33,989 bases of DNA from JANNRW01 sp031401815 (GTDB taxonomy: Bacteria; Desulfobacterota; Desulfuromonadia; Geobacterales; DSM-12255): positions 1 through 33,989 of the forward strand of contig JANNRW010000429.1 in NCBI GenBank assembly GCA_031401815.1, read 5' to 3'. The translations under genes were made by a program, and so were the position numbers. The notes under the pieces were generated by a model, which saw only the letters and a program-made list of their open reading frames with translations, was not told where the DNA came from and ran no database searches. Shown here piece by piece: positions 1 through 5,963 of this stretch (positions are counted from its first letter, which is position 1; each line of letters begins with the position of its first letter).

Positions 1-1105
1 CCAGAACCGGGATCCCTGACTGAGCCATAAGAAGGAGCAGACCGACCGTCTTCATGGCGATTGTTTTGCCGCCGGTATTTGGCCCTGTAATCAGAAGAGT
101 CTGATGCCCTGTAGCACCCCCCAGTTCAAGATCAAGCGCTACAACCGGTTTCCCGCCACGCTCCAGCTCCATGAGCAGCAGCAGCGGGTGACGCCCCTGC
201 CGGACATTGATTCGGAGGTCATCAACAAGTGTCGGGATTGAAGCGTTTATCAGGTCGGCAAACCTGGCAATGGAGTTCAGGTAGTCTATCCGGAAAACGG
301 CAAGAAACTCTTTCTGCAACTGATCGGAATCTTCTCTTATCCAGCTTGTCAGTTCCCTCAAAATACGTATCTGCTCGGCTTTTTCATCAGCACTCAGATT
401 TTCCAGCTCATTTACCAGGCCGATAACTTCAATAGGCTCCATAAAGGCTGTTTCGCCGGAGTTGGAAACATCGTGCACCACCCCCGGCACCATCCCTTTT
501 GAATCCATTCTTACAGGGATCACCCACCTGCCGTTACGCTGGGTAATGAAATCATCCTGCAAAAAAATGGCAACCTGACGCTCCCGGACGATCTCTTCCA
601 GCCTTTTGCGAACACGCGCAATCAAGTGGCGTTGCTTTACCCTGAGCTCGTATAGAAGGGGTGAAGCAGTGTCGAGTAGGGTGCCGTCAAGGTCAATTGA
701 ACGCTCAAGTGGCTCAAGTATCTCCGGACATCCGGTCACCTCTGCAATCAGCAGGTTAAGGAGCGGAGTGTCTGTACGGTAGGAGAGCTGGTTGGAAACT
801 GCACCAGCAATACGTAGAAGCGGGATAAGCTGAGCCATTTCAAGAGGGTTAAGCACAGCCCCATGTGGGCGGGCCAGGTTGAGCAGCCCACTTATCTCTT
901 CAAAGGGAGCCAGCGGTAAAAAAATCCCGCTTAAGCCCATCATCCGTATTTCATTGATCAGACCGAAACGTTGCTCAGTATCAGCTCTTGAGTCCATTGG
1001 AGTTATAGACAAGAGGGCAGTTCTGGTTGCTGTGCTGTGGGCAAACAGGCTGATTTTTTGAAGAATTTTATCAAGTTCCAGAAGTCCGGGGGTCTCTTTA
1101 CTCAT
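1..1105 (-). CDS. mutS2: Endonuclease MutS2, N-terminal part (cut by window edge)
   Basis: Translating the minus strand from the ATG at 1105 gives an uninterrupted 368-residue N-terminal portion of a MutS2 protein, beginning MSKETPGLLELDKILQKI. Near the left edge it reaches the ATPase P-loop (LLITGPNTGGKTIAMKTVG), which identifies the MutS superfamily. The context before it (connector and clamp helices, then a conserved VHDVSNSGETAFMEP segment) is typical of MutS2 rather than MutS. The Walker B region and the C-terminal Smr nuclease domain would lie beyond position 1. Family knowledge: MutS2 acts on branched DNA to limit recombination and, in some bacteria, on collided ribosomes. The start follows the stop of the upstream release-factor-like gene with no spacing (TAA then ATG), with GGAG about 11 bases before the ATG, so translation is probably coupled. 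A ribosome-rescue-like gene next to mutS2 fits the ribosome-related role but does not prove it. Confidence 0.93.
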   Translation of the reverse strand, partial: MSKETPGLLELDKILQKISLFAHSTATRTALLSITPMDSRADTEQRFGLINEIRMMGLSGIFLPLAPFEEISGLLNLARPHGAVLNPLEMAQLIPLLRIAGAVSNQLSYRTDTPLLNLLIAEVTGCPEILEPLERSIDLDGTLLDTASPLLYELRVKQRHLIARVRKRLEEIVRERQVAIFLQDDFITQRNGRWVIPVRMDSKGMVPGVVHDVSNSGETAFMEPIEVIGLVNELENLSADEKAEQIRILRELTSWIREDSDQLQKEFLAVFRIDYLNSIARFADLINASIPTLVDDLRINVRQGRHPLLLLMELERGGKPVVALDLELGGATGHQTLLITGPNTGGKTIAMKTVGLLLLMAQSGIPVL

Positions 1106-1474
1106 TTAATCAATACTCTCCTTCAGGGTTTTCGCGGCAACCCGGCGTTTTTTACGGGCTTTTTTGCGCCTGATCCCCTGTTCCTTGTCAGTGGCAGCTG
1201 AAGGCAACCCCAGATGCTGTGCCAGCTTTTCAGCAAGAAAGCGCCTGGCGAGAAAGCGGTTGACAGACTGGCTCCGCTCCTGCATGCACTTCACCTCGAT
1301 ACCGGTCGGCTTGTGAATGAGCTGCACGCAGGTAGAATTTTTGTTAACATGCTGACCACCACAGCCGGAAGAGCGGATGAACCGCTCATCAACATCCTCC
1401 TCACGGAGCCCGACTTCCGCCATTCTCTCTCGCAGATGCTTCTGTTTTATTTCGGTAACGGCAAAAGAGAGCAT
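1106..1474 (-). CDS. Class I release-factor-like (RF-1/ArfB-type GGQ domain) protein
   Basis: A small protein built almost entirely of an RF-1 domain. It carries the motif RSSGCGGQHVNKNSTCVQL, whose GGQ is the peptidyl-tRNA hydrolysis motif of release factors, then an HKPTGIEVKCMQERSQSVNR segment and a Lys/Arg-rich tail (RRKKARKKRR) like the ribosome-binding tail of ArfB. It has no codon-recognition domain, so a role in ribosome rescue rather than stop-codon reading is inferred. The frame stays open upstream to a TTG at 1636 with an internal ATG at 1573. I chose the ATG at 1474 because the family normally starts about 35 residues before GGQ; GGAGGTGG lies further upstream, so a start near 1486 or 1573 is possible. 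Its TAA abuts the mutS2 ATG, indicating an operon. A Cys directly before GGQ replaces the more usual Pro or Ala. Confidence 0.82.
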   Translation of the reverse strand: MLSFAVTEIKQKHLRERMAEVGLREEDVDERFIRSSGCGGQHVNKNSTCVQLIHKPTGIEVKCMQERSQSVNRFLARRFLAEKLAQHLGLPSAATDKEQGIRRKKARKKRRVAAKTLKESID

Positions 1475-1997
1475 ATTATCCCGTGGCAAAAAACTTCTAC
1501 CCACCTCCAGAACGAGCCGTACAGCCAGTTTGATGATCTGTAGCTCACCCCTGCCCACAACCCGTGGCGTCATTGCCAGAAACTCTCTGGCAAAGGTCAA
1601 TGTCTGTTCGTACCTTATGAATGATGCTTCTGTCAAGCCGTAGCTTTAGAACTCGCCTCACGCGACGACGCAACGACGCGACGAAAATCAAACCCGGAAA
1701 TCGTTTTTACAGGGATGAAGGGGATCAAGGCGTAGGCCTGTTTTTAAAGGTTTTATCCTGTTCATCCTGTTCATCCCTGTTTGTTAGTGTTGCTGCAGAC
1801 CCCCGAGACAGAGGGGAGCAGATAGTGAAGGGCGACTCGAAGCTGCTTTCGTTAATAGACAACCCCGGAGTTTTACGAAGCTAACCGGCAAAAAGCAATC
1901 TTAAGATGTTTGATGAGGAGGTAGCTGACAGGGACTGGTTGGTTGGGTATCAGGCTTGATAGCTTGCAAACAGGCTGTTTATGGGATTATAACTTCT
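1475..1997. other. Intergenic region of about 520 bp with a dispersed repeat
   Basis: No convincing gene is visible apart from the possible 5' extension of the release-factor-like ORF up to 1636. Between 1690 and 1790 there is a degenerate repeat (listed separately). The rest (1790-1997) contains only short reading frames without ribosome binding sites, and I see nothing else in it. Confidence 0.6.
1709..1780. repeat. Dispersed intergenic repeat, copy 1, with 11-bp inverted ends
   Basis: The element is bounded by ACAGGGATGAA (1709-1719) and its exact inverse complement TTCATCCCTGT (1770-1780). The right half (1738-1779) matches the reverse complement of 7636-7677 at 39 of 42 positions by eye, so the two are copies of one family in opposite orientation. 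It lies in non-coding DNA between the release-factor-like gene and the DUF2442 gene. A dispersed non-coding repeat is the simplest reading; transcriptional or structural roles are unknown. Confidence 0.75.
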
Positions 1998-2240
1998 TTA
2001 ATTGTTTAATGGTGTGGAGTCGTCATAAAGGGTTTCAGGGGCAATATCGATCTCTCCTGGCCAGACGACAGTTCCATAAGCAACCCTGGCGCGATTGAAC
2101 AGATTTATGCCTGCAATGCGGTTCCATGGCCTCATGGCAAGCAGGGGACGCATATCAAAACGTCTCCGTTCGCCATTTATGAATTCCAGGTCAAGTTGAA
2201 AGTCTGGCTGCGGTGTAACTGTTACAACATCCAACAACAT
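1998..2240 (-). CDS. DUF2442 family protein, putative partner of DUF4160 protein
   Basis: An 80-residue protein (MLLDVVTVTPQPDFQLDLEF...) that matches the compact DUF2442 pattern: an N-terminal beta segment, a central RRRFDMRPLL region and a C-terminal VVWPGEIDIAPETLY segment. The reading frame extends upstream, but the ATG at 2240 is preceded by AAGGAGGA at ideal spacing and follows the DUF4160 stop by about 10 bases, so this start is clear. DUF4160 and DUF2442 genes are commonly found as adjacent pairs and have been suggested to be toxin-antitoxin-like; function is not established. The pair is expressed in the order DUF4160 then DUF2442. Confidence 0.85.
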   Translation of the reverse strand: MLLDVVTVTPQPDFQLDLEFINGERRRFDMRPLLAMRPWNRIAGINLFNRARVAYGTVVWPGEIDIAPETLYDDSTPLNN

Positions 2241-2250
2241 ACAATCCTCC

Positions 2251-2520
2251 TTACTGAAGCGGTGAAATGCGAAACGGCTCTTCACCATTTACCGCCAAAT
2301 CCCAATCAACCATAAGTTCATCCTTGTGGATTTCGATCCACGCATAAACCATTTTAAGTTGTTTGGCAGGAAAAGCACCTTCAAGAATACTGCCATCTTC
2401 AATGGCAATTGAAGCTTCTTCCCCTTGATAACGGACATGAATGTGCGGCAGATGATGACGACGGTTGTCCCGATAAAACATCAAAACCAGTATCCCGTAA
2501 AACATGCTGATGGTGGGCAT
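2251..2520 (-). CDS. DUF4160 family protein, putative toxin-like partner
   Basis: An 89-residue protein starting MPTISMFYGILVLMFYRDN. It contains the hallmark stretch HHLPHIHVRYQGEEASIAIEDG followed by an amphipathic helix (KMVYAWIEIHKDELMVDWDLA), the usual layout of DUF4160. The ATG at 2520 is preceded by AAGGA about 7 bases upstream. It is the first gene of a two-gene unit with the DUF2442 gene, which begins about 10 bases after its stop. The family is often annotated as a putative addiction-module component. That is an association by context only; no catalytic motif is recognisable. Confidence 0.86.
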   Translation of the reverse strand: MPTISMFYGILVLMFYRDNRRHHLPHIHVRYQGEEASIAIEDGSILEGAFPAKQLKMVYAWIEIHKDELMVDWDLAVNGEEPFRISPLQ

Positions 2521-2591
2521 AAATCGTCCTTGTCAAGTAATAGCTGTAACTTGCAATAAAGATTACCGTTCTAAAATTCGTCCGTCAATGA

Positions 2592-2966
2592 ATAATAGCA
2601 AAATCTTCCGGGGTCAGCCCTTGGTGCGAGACAAAAGCAAAAAACGCGGTCCAACTTACCGGTGGAGCCAGGCAAAGTGAGCAGAAGAGACGTCGGCTAA
2701 CATTGCCTGATCTTCTTCAAAGAATCAGTTCCGTAACCGGAGCACCACTTGATAAACTACAGAGCCCCGGCAAGGAGCGAGCCATTGCGCGAGCCAAGGC
2801 CGTCTTCTGCTATATTGCTGTAAAGGATTACGATTATACTGCAACAGAGGCCGGAAGGGTCGTAAGGATAGGCTCGGCAGGCGCATCAATCGCTGTCAGA
2901 CGGGGAGGAGAAATGCTGAAAGGTGATCAGGAACTGCGCCAGGCATTGGTGAAAACGGATGGTTAG
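2592..2966 (+). pseudogene. Remnant of transposase with DnaA C-terminal-like domain
   Basis: The frame is open from 2592 but begins without an ATG or ribosome binding site. The recognisable part (about 2700-2966) reads LPDLLQRISSVTGAPLDKLQ, then a helix-turn-helix-like ARAKAVFCYIAVKDYDYTAT and ASIAVRRGGEML, resembling the DnaA C-terminal domain found at the end of REP-associated (Y1, IS200-like) transposases of Geobacter-type genomes. No HUH catalytic domain is present upstream, so this is the 3' fragment of a decayed element. The sequence CCGGGGTCAGCCCTTG near 2608 resembles sequence I associate with such elements (from memory). It lies immediately before the integron-cassette segment. Confidence 0.6.
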
Positions 2967-2981
2967 TTGATTAGTTAGCAA

Positions 2982-3013
2982 CGTCCCCCCGGCGGTTCGT
3001 CCCCCCGGCGGTT
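2982..3013. repeat. Perfect tandem duplication of a 16-bp unit
   Basis: CGTCCCCCCGGCGGTT occurs at 2982-2997 and again directly at 2998-3013. It lies between the transposase remnant and the first cassette ORF. It may be a small slippage product; no function is inferred. Confidence 0.85.
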
Positions 3014-3052
3014 GCCTCAATTTGGTCGGTCTTTCCTGGATACCTTCTTCGT

Positions 3053-3235
3053 GTGAGGGTCAGTGGGACGATCTATCAATTTGGTCTCAATTGGAATCCC
3101 TTTTGGGGAAAAGATCTTCCATTTTCTGTAAGTAGAGAAAAAGGGGAACTGAAGCTCTCACCATTCAGCATCGTTGTCAGAATCGCTCTTATTGCGTACT
3201 TCATTTATCAGACTTGGAATCACTTTCACAAATAA
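3053..3235 (+). CDS. Small putative membrane protein of an integron gene cassette
   Basis: A 60-residue ORF starting with GTG (MRVSGTIYQFGLNWNPFWGK). The C-terminal third (SPFSIVVRIALIAYFIYQTW) is hydrophobic enough for one membrane segment. No strong ribosome binding site is seen, so the start is uncertain. The argument for a real gene is position: its TAA ends four bases before the R'' end of the first attC site, exactly where cassette ORFs usually stop, and it runs in the same direction as the attC sites. The product is not recognised. Confidence 0.4.
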   Translation: MRVSGTIYQFGLNWNPFWGKDLPFSVSREKGELKLSPFSIVVRIALIAYFIYQTWNHFHK

Positions 3236-3238
3236 ACT

Positions 3239-3305
3239 GCTAACACTCGGGGTCTGCTGCTGCTGCTGCTGCTGCGCTCCACAGCAGACCCTCAAACCGT
3301 TGGGT
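3239..3305 (+). repeat. Integron attC site (cassette recombination site) 1
   Basis: The R'' end is GCTAAC (3239-3244). The R' end is GTTGGGT (3299-3305), which fits the attC consensus GTTRRRY. Between them a 10-bp perfect stem is formed by GGGTCTGCTG (3250-3259) and CAGCAGACCC (3282-3291). The loop is mostly a run of seven CTG triplets (3254-3274) followed by CGCTCC. The segments ACACTCGG after R'' and CCCTCAAACC before R', and the flank GGTGAATAA after R', recur almost unchanged at the second site (4453-4516). This architecture is that of an attC element that folds as single-stranded DNA for integron integrase. Cassette exchange would occur between G3299 and T3300. Confidence 0.85.
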
Positions 3306-3313
3306 GAATAATA

Positions 3314-4342
3314 CTAAATACTGAATCCACTCGCATTGCTTGTGGCAAGGATACGACGGATCATCCATTCAATTGACTCATTTGTATTTACATAAATCAA
3401 GTGAACATCAGGATGAGCTTTGCTAAAAACTCTAAATATTTCATCAATGAAGGCTTGTCCAACTTCTGATACCCCTTTGAAGTCAAGAACGACTTCTGTA
3501 AATTTTTCTACGCGCACCAATACTCTCTTGGCTTGCGATCGGGAAATCATATTTTCATCACCATATTGAGCTAAGATAACTGGAATATGAGTTCTAAAAA
3601 AACCTGGGTGGTCTATTGTGGCGTATTGTTCAAATATTTCTTGTGCAGTTCTTCTAGTGGAAAGACGTATTTCCATAAAAACCATTGTCCCTTGGCTTTC
3701 GGCTCCATCATCTAATAGCCAATCTCCATGCTCGTCAGTATGCGAGAAGAAATGCTTTCCTGATAAGATGGCGAACCGATCAAATATTCTGCTTGAAAAA
3801 AATATTCCTTCTCCGCTATGACGGGATGGATCAGATGTCAATTTTCCTTTTGAAAGCTCAAGGATAGCATGTCGTTCATCATCCAAACCAAAATCTCGTC
3901 TAATTTTACGGAATATGCCGATACCATCATCCTTTACAGACAACTCCACATGGTATGCAGATCGTCTGACAGCAACTAATGCGCTATTGCCTTCAGAATG
4001 ATCTATGACATTATTGAACATTTCAGTAAAACCATACTGACAAATTGAAATTACTTCACGCGGAACACCATCAAGGTTTGGCCGTACAAAAGACCGCCAG
4101 ATTGAGTCTTCATCAAGACCCTGAAGAGGCTCAAACACTTGACTAGTGTCAACAATCAGTGCTAGTTCATAATTAGCAGCGTTTGTTGTCCCTGACATTA
4201 TCAAAACGCCTGAATCTACAAGTTTTTTAATGTGCCTCTGAGCTGCCTGGCGACTTATTCCAAACTTTTCAGCAACTGCCCTTGAAAGACTTTGGGATTT
4301 ATTGGTAAACACAAGTTCGCAAATATACTCTTTGATTTCCAT
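3314..4342 (-). CDS. Fused HTH, GHKL-ATPase and STAS-like (DUF4325) regulator in an integron cassette
   Basis: A 342-residue protein with three parts. Residues 1-60 form a winged-helix DNA-binding domain (AVAEKFGISRQAAQRHIKKL). Residues about 85-235 form a GHKL-type ATPase like RsbW/SpoIIAB, with an N box (EMFNNVIDHSEGN), a G1 box (VKDDGIGIF) and a G2 box (RHSGEGIFFSS). The C-terminal about 75 residues resemble the STAS-like DUF4325 fold (VVLDFKGVSEVGQAFIDEIF). This puts a kinase-like and an antagonist-like module of a partner-switch system on one chain with a DNA-binding head; its target is unknown. AGGAGG stands 6 bases before the ATG and a promoter lies upstream. It occupies the whole cassette between two attC sites but faces against them, so it needs its own promoter. 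It is more AT-rich than the core genes. Confidence 0.87.
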   Translation of the reverse strand: MEIKEYICELVFTNKSQSLSRAVAEKFGISRQAAQRHIKKLVDSGVLIMSGTTNAANYELALIVDTSQVFEPLQGLDEDSIWRSFVRPNLDGVPREVISICQYGFTEMFNNVIDHSEGNSALVAVRRSAYHVELSVKDDGIGIFRKIRRDFGLDDERHAILELSKGKLTSDPSRHSGEGIFFSSRIFDRFAILSGKHFFSHTDEHGDWLLDDGAESQGTMVFMEIRLSTRRTAQEIFEQYATIDHPGFFRTHIPVILAQYGDENMISRSQAKRVLVRVEKFTEVVLDFKGVSEVGQAFIDEIFRVFSKAHPDVHLIYVNTNESIEWMIRRILATSNASGFSI

Positions 4343-4385
4343 TGATGCCTCCTGTAGGTTAAGCTGTAAACTTTATGTTGTATAT

Positions 4386-4414
4386 ATGTAAACATTTAAG
4401 CGGATAGTTGTCAA
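4386..4414 (-). promoter_or_regulatory. Putative promoter of the reversed cassette gene
   Basis: On the minus strand a perfect -35 TTGACA (4414-4409) is followed after 17 bases by TTACAT (4391-4386), with overlapping TACATA and TATATA alternatives. It lies 45-70 bases before the ATG at 4342 and would drive the regulator from within its own cassette. The -10 match is modest. Confidence 0.55.
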
Positions 4415-4423
4415 CCTGCGAGT

Positions 4424-4447
4424 TTGCAATGCACTCAATTATTGCAA
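4424..4447. promoter_or_regulatory. Inverted repeat upstream of the cassette regulator
   Basis: TTGCAAT (4424-4430) and ATTGCAA (4441-4447) form a 7-bp dyad with a 10-base centre, just upstream of the putative -35 element of the regulator and just before the second attC. It could be an operator for the regulator's own helix-turn-helix domain; this is inference from position. Confidence 0.4.
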
Positions 4448-4452
4448 TAAAC

Positions 4453-4516
4453 ATCCAACACTCGGTTAGACCAGACGGCGATAAATCTGTCGCTGGTCAC
4501 CCTCAAGCCGTTAGGT
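4453..4516 (+). repeat. Integron attC site (cassette recombination site) 2
   Basis: The R'' end is ATCCAAC (4453-4459) and the R' end is GTTAGGT (4510-4516, consensus GTTRRRY). The stem pairs GACCAG (4469-4474) with CTGGTC (4493-4498) and continues past an unpaired A4475, a bulge of the sort attC sites carry. ACACTCGG after R'' and CCCTCAAGCC before R', with AGGTGAATAA following, match site 1. The site marks the 3' end of the reversed-regulator cassette (3300-4510, 1211 bp). Confidence 0.85.
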
Positions 4517-4594
4517 GAATAAAATGGGGACGGCTAGGGGGGGTATATGAGGTCTTGCAAAATTGATATTAGACGATTGGTTTATTGAGAGCAG

Positions 4595-5125
4595 ATGTCA
4601 ACTACATTCAAACTAGTTCATATTCAATATGTTATATTTCTGTTTTTGATTTCAGGGTGCGCCGGGACTTTGAAAGCAGACGTAAATCCCTGTTTTGATC
4701 TGAAAAAATATCAAACTGCCCACATTGTTACCGATGGTAAATCTACTGTAATCGGCATAAATATTATCCCCATCCCCGGAAGCGCATTCGTTATGGATGG
4801 TGGAAAATACCGAGAAGATGCAATAGGAGATGCCGCCAGACATATTCAGAAAGTTTTGATAAACTACAAAATAGCATCGACTATTGGTACTGAGCAGCAA
4901 ATTCCTCCTGATGCATCCATGCTTGTAATGTATGAGGACAGATGGCAGTGGGATTTTAAAATGTTTTTAAAATACCTTTATATCAAACTCGTTGATAGCA
5001 AGAGCCGTGAGATTTTGGCTGAAGGATCTTATACCGTGGGGGGTGAGGGTCATTTTCATGACTTTCCTACTGCTGAAAGGGAAGTACCAAACATCATTAA
5101 TGGCATATACCGGGGAGCCTACTGA
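4595..5125 (+). CDS. Predicted lipoprotein, integron-cassette-associated
   Basis: A 176-residue protein with an N-terminal hydrophobic signal ending in a lipobox (FLFLISGC, Cys22), so membrane-anchored export is predicted. The mature part is not recognised; it begins with CFDLKKYQTAHIV and shows mixed alpha/beta character. It begins 79 bases after the second attC in cassette orientation, and its AT-rich composition matches the cassettes. No third attC is visible after its stop, so it may be the last cassette with a lost or degraded site, or flanking chromosomal DNA. The AGAG before the ATG is a weak ribosome binding site. It could be fed by transcription from upstream. Confidence 0.72.
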   Translation: MSTTFKLVHIQYVIFLFLISGCAGTLKADVNPCFDLKKYQTAHIVTDGKSTVIGINIIPIPGSAFVMDGGKYREDAIGDAARHIQKVLINYKIASTIGTEQQIPPDASMLVMYEDRWQWDFKMFLKYLYIKLVDSKSREILAEGSYTVGGEGHFHDFPTAEREVPNIINGIYRGAY

Positions 5126-5191
5126 GAGGCAGGGCACCTTTGGACCCCTTTCATATTTATTCACACATATTTTGCAGATGGTGGCAATCTC

Positions 5192-5683
5192 ATGGGAACA
5201 ATCATTAAGCTGATGCTCTTACTACTGCTCGCCGGGGAGGCCGGTGCTGCTCTCAAGTGTCAGCCGACCGAGTGGGCGGAGATTGGACCCTTCTATCGTC
5301 AGGGAGCGCCGGTACGCAGCAGCATCGGTAAGGGGTATCAGCTCAGCGGAACAGTCAAATCGTCGGCGGACTGTTCGCTGATAGCCGGTGCCAAGATCGA
5401 AATCTGGCATGTCGGATCAAATGGCCAATACGACGACACCCATCGCGCCACCATCTACAGCGACCGGCAGGGGCGCTACCGGCTGTCTACCAGTTTCCCG
5501 CCCCCCTATGGCGGCGGCAGGTCTCACATTCATCTCGTCGTCGATGCCAGGGGTTTCGACGGCGTGATCACTCAGCATTATCCAAGAGTCGGCGCAAAAC
5601 AGGCAAAGTTCGACATTGTTCTGATTCCGGAATCCGCCGACAGCGGCAAAGGACACGACCCGTTAGGCCGGAGACTCCCGTGA
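5192..5683 (+). CDS. Secreted intradiol ring-cleavage dioxygenase-like protein
   Basis: A 163-residue protein with a short signal peptide (KLMLLLLLAGEAGA, cleavage near residue 19-20) and a compact intradiol-dioxygenase core. The segment IEIWHVGSNGQY matches the first iron-tyrosine region (Tyr80), FPPPYGGG the second (Tyr106), and RSHIHLVV supplies His112 and His114. All four ferric-iron ligands of protocatechuate 3,4-dioxygenase-type enzymes therefore seem present, although the loop between the second Tyr and the HxH is much shorter than usual. The whole protein is much shorter than cytoplasmic family members, as in exported members of the family. Substrate is unknown. It is richer in GC than the preceding cassette genes. 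It may have its own promoter; only GGTGG precedes the ATG. Confidence 0.8.
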   Translation: MGTIIKLMLLLLLAGEAGAALKCQPTEWAEIGPFYRQGAPVRSSIGKGYQLSGTVKSSADCSLIAGAKIEIWHVGSNGQYDDTHRATIYSDRQGRYRLSTSFPPPYGGGRSHIHLVVDARGFDGVITQHYPRVGAKQAKFDIVLIPESADSGKGHDPLGRRLP

Positions 5684-5756
5684 TCAGTCGAGAAGGAGCG
5701 GAGAAAATACAGTGGCACCTATCAACCTATAAAAAGCATTTGGAACTGGGATAAAT

Positions 5757-5866
5757 AGGATAAACACCGATAAATCAAGAACTTAAAAAGGGAAAGCTCT
5801 TAACCCATTTAGTGAAGACTGTTCTTTCACGTTTTTCAGGTTTTATCCGCAGTTATCGGCCTTTAT
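5757..5866. repeat. Dispersed intergenic repeat, copy 2 (degenerate)
   Basis: The left arm at 5757-5774 (GGATAAACACCGATAAA region) is partly inverse to TTTTATCCGCAGTTATCGGC and following bases at 5841-5866. The right arm resembles 7718-7742 (TTATCCGCATTGATCCCC), linking it to the family at 1709-1780 and 7636-7745. Similarity is by eye and weaker than between copies 1 and 3. Confidence 0.5.
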
Positions 5867-5963
5867 ATGTGGCTAACTGCCGTTTTTGGGATCAATCAAA
5901 GGTTGAACAAATGAAGTAGGTAAGGTGTCCGTACGCAGCAGAATTTTGCAAGGAGATACAGCT

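Noticed and set aside
1621..1884. Plus-strand frame across the intergenic repeat
   Set aside because: It overlaps the dispersed repeat and has no ribosome binding site or recognisable domain.
2967..3052. Possible attI or attC before the first cassette ORF
   Set aside because: GTTAG-like strings near 2963-2979 do not fit GTTRRRY with paired R'' and stem; the 16-base tandem repeat explains the structure seen.
5126..5191. Possible third attC after the lipoprotein gene
   Set aside because: No GTTRRRY box with a foldable partner and no CCCTCAA-type flank is present, so I do not call a site here.
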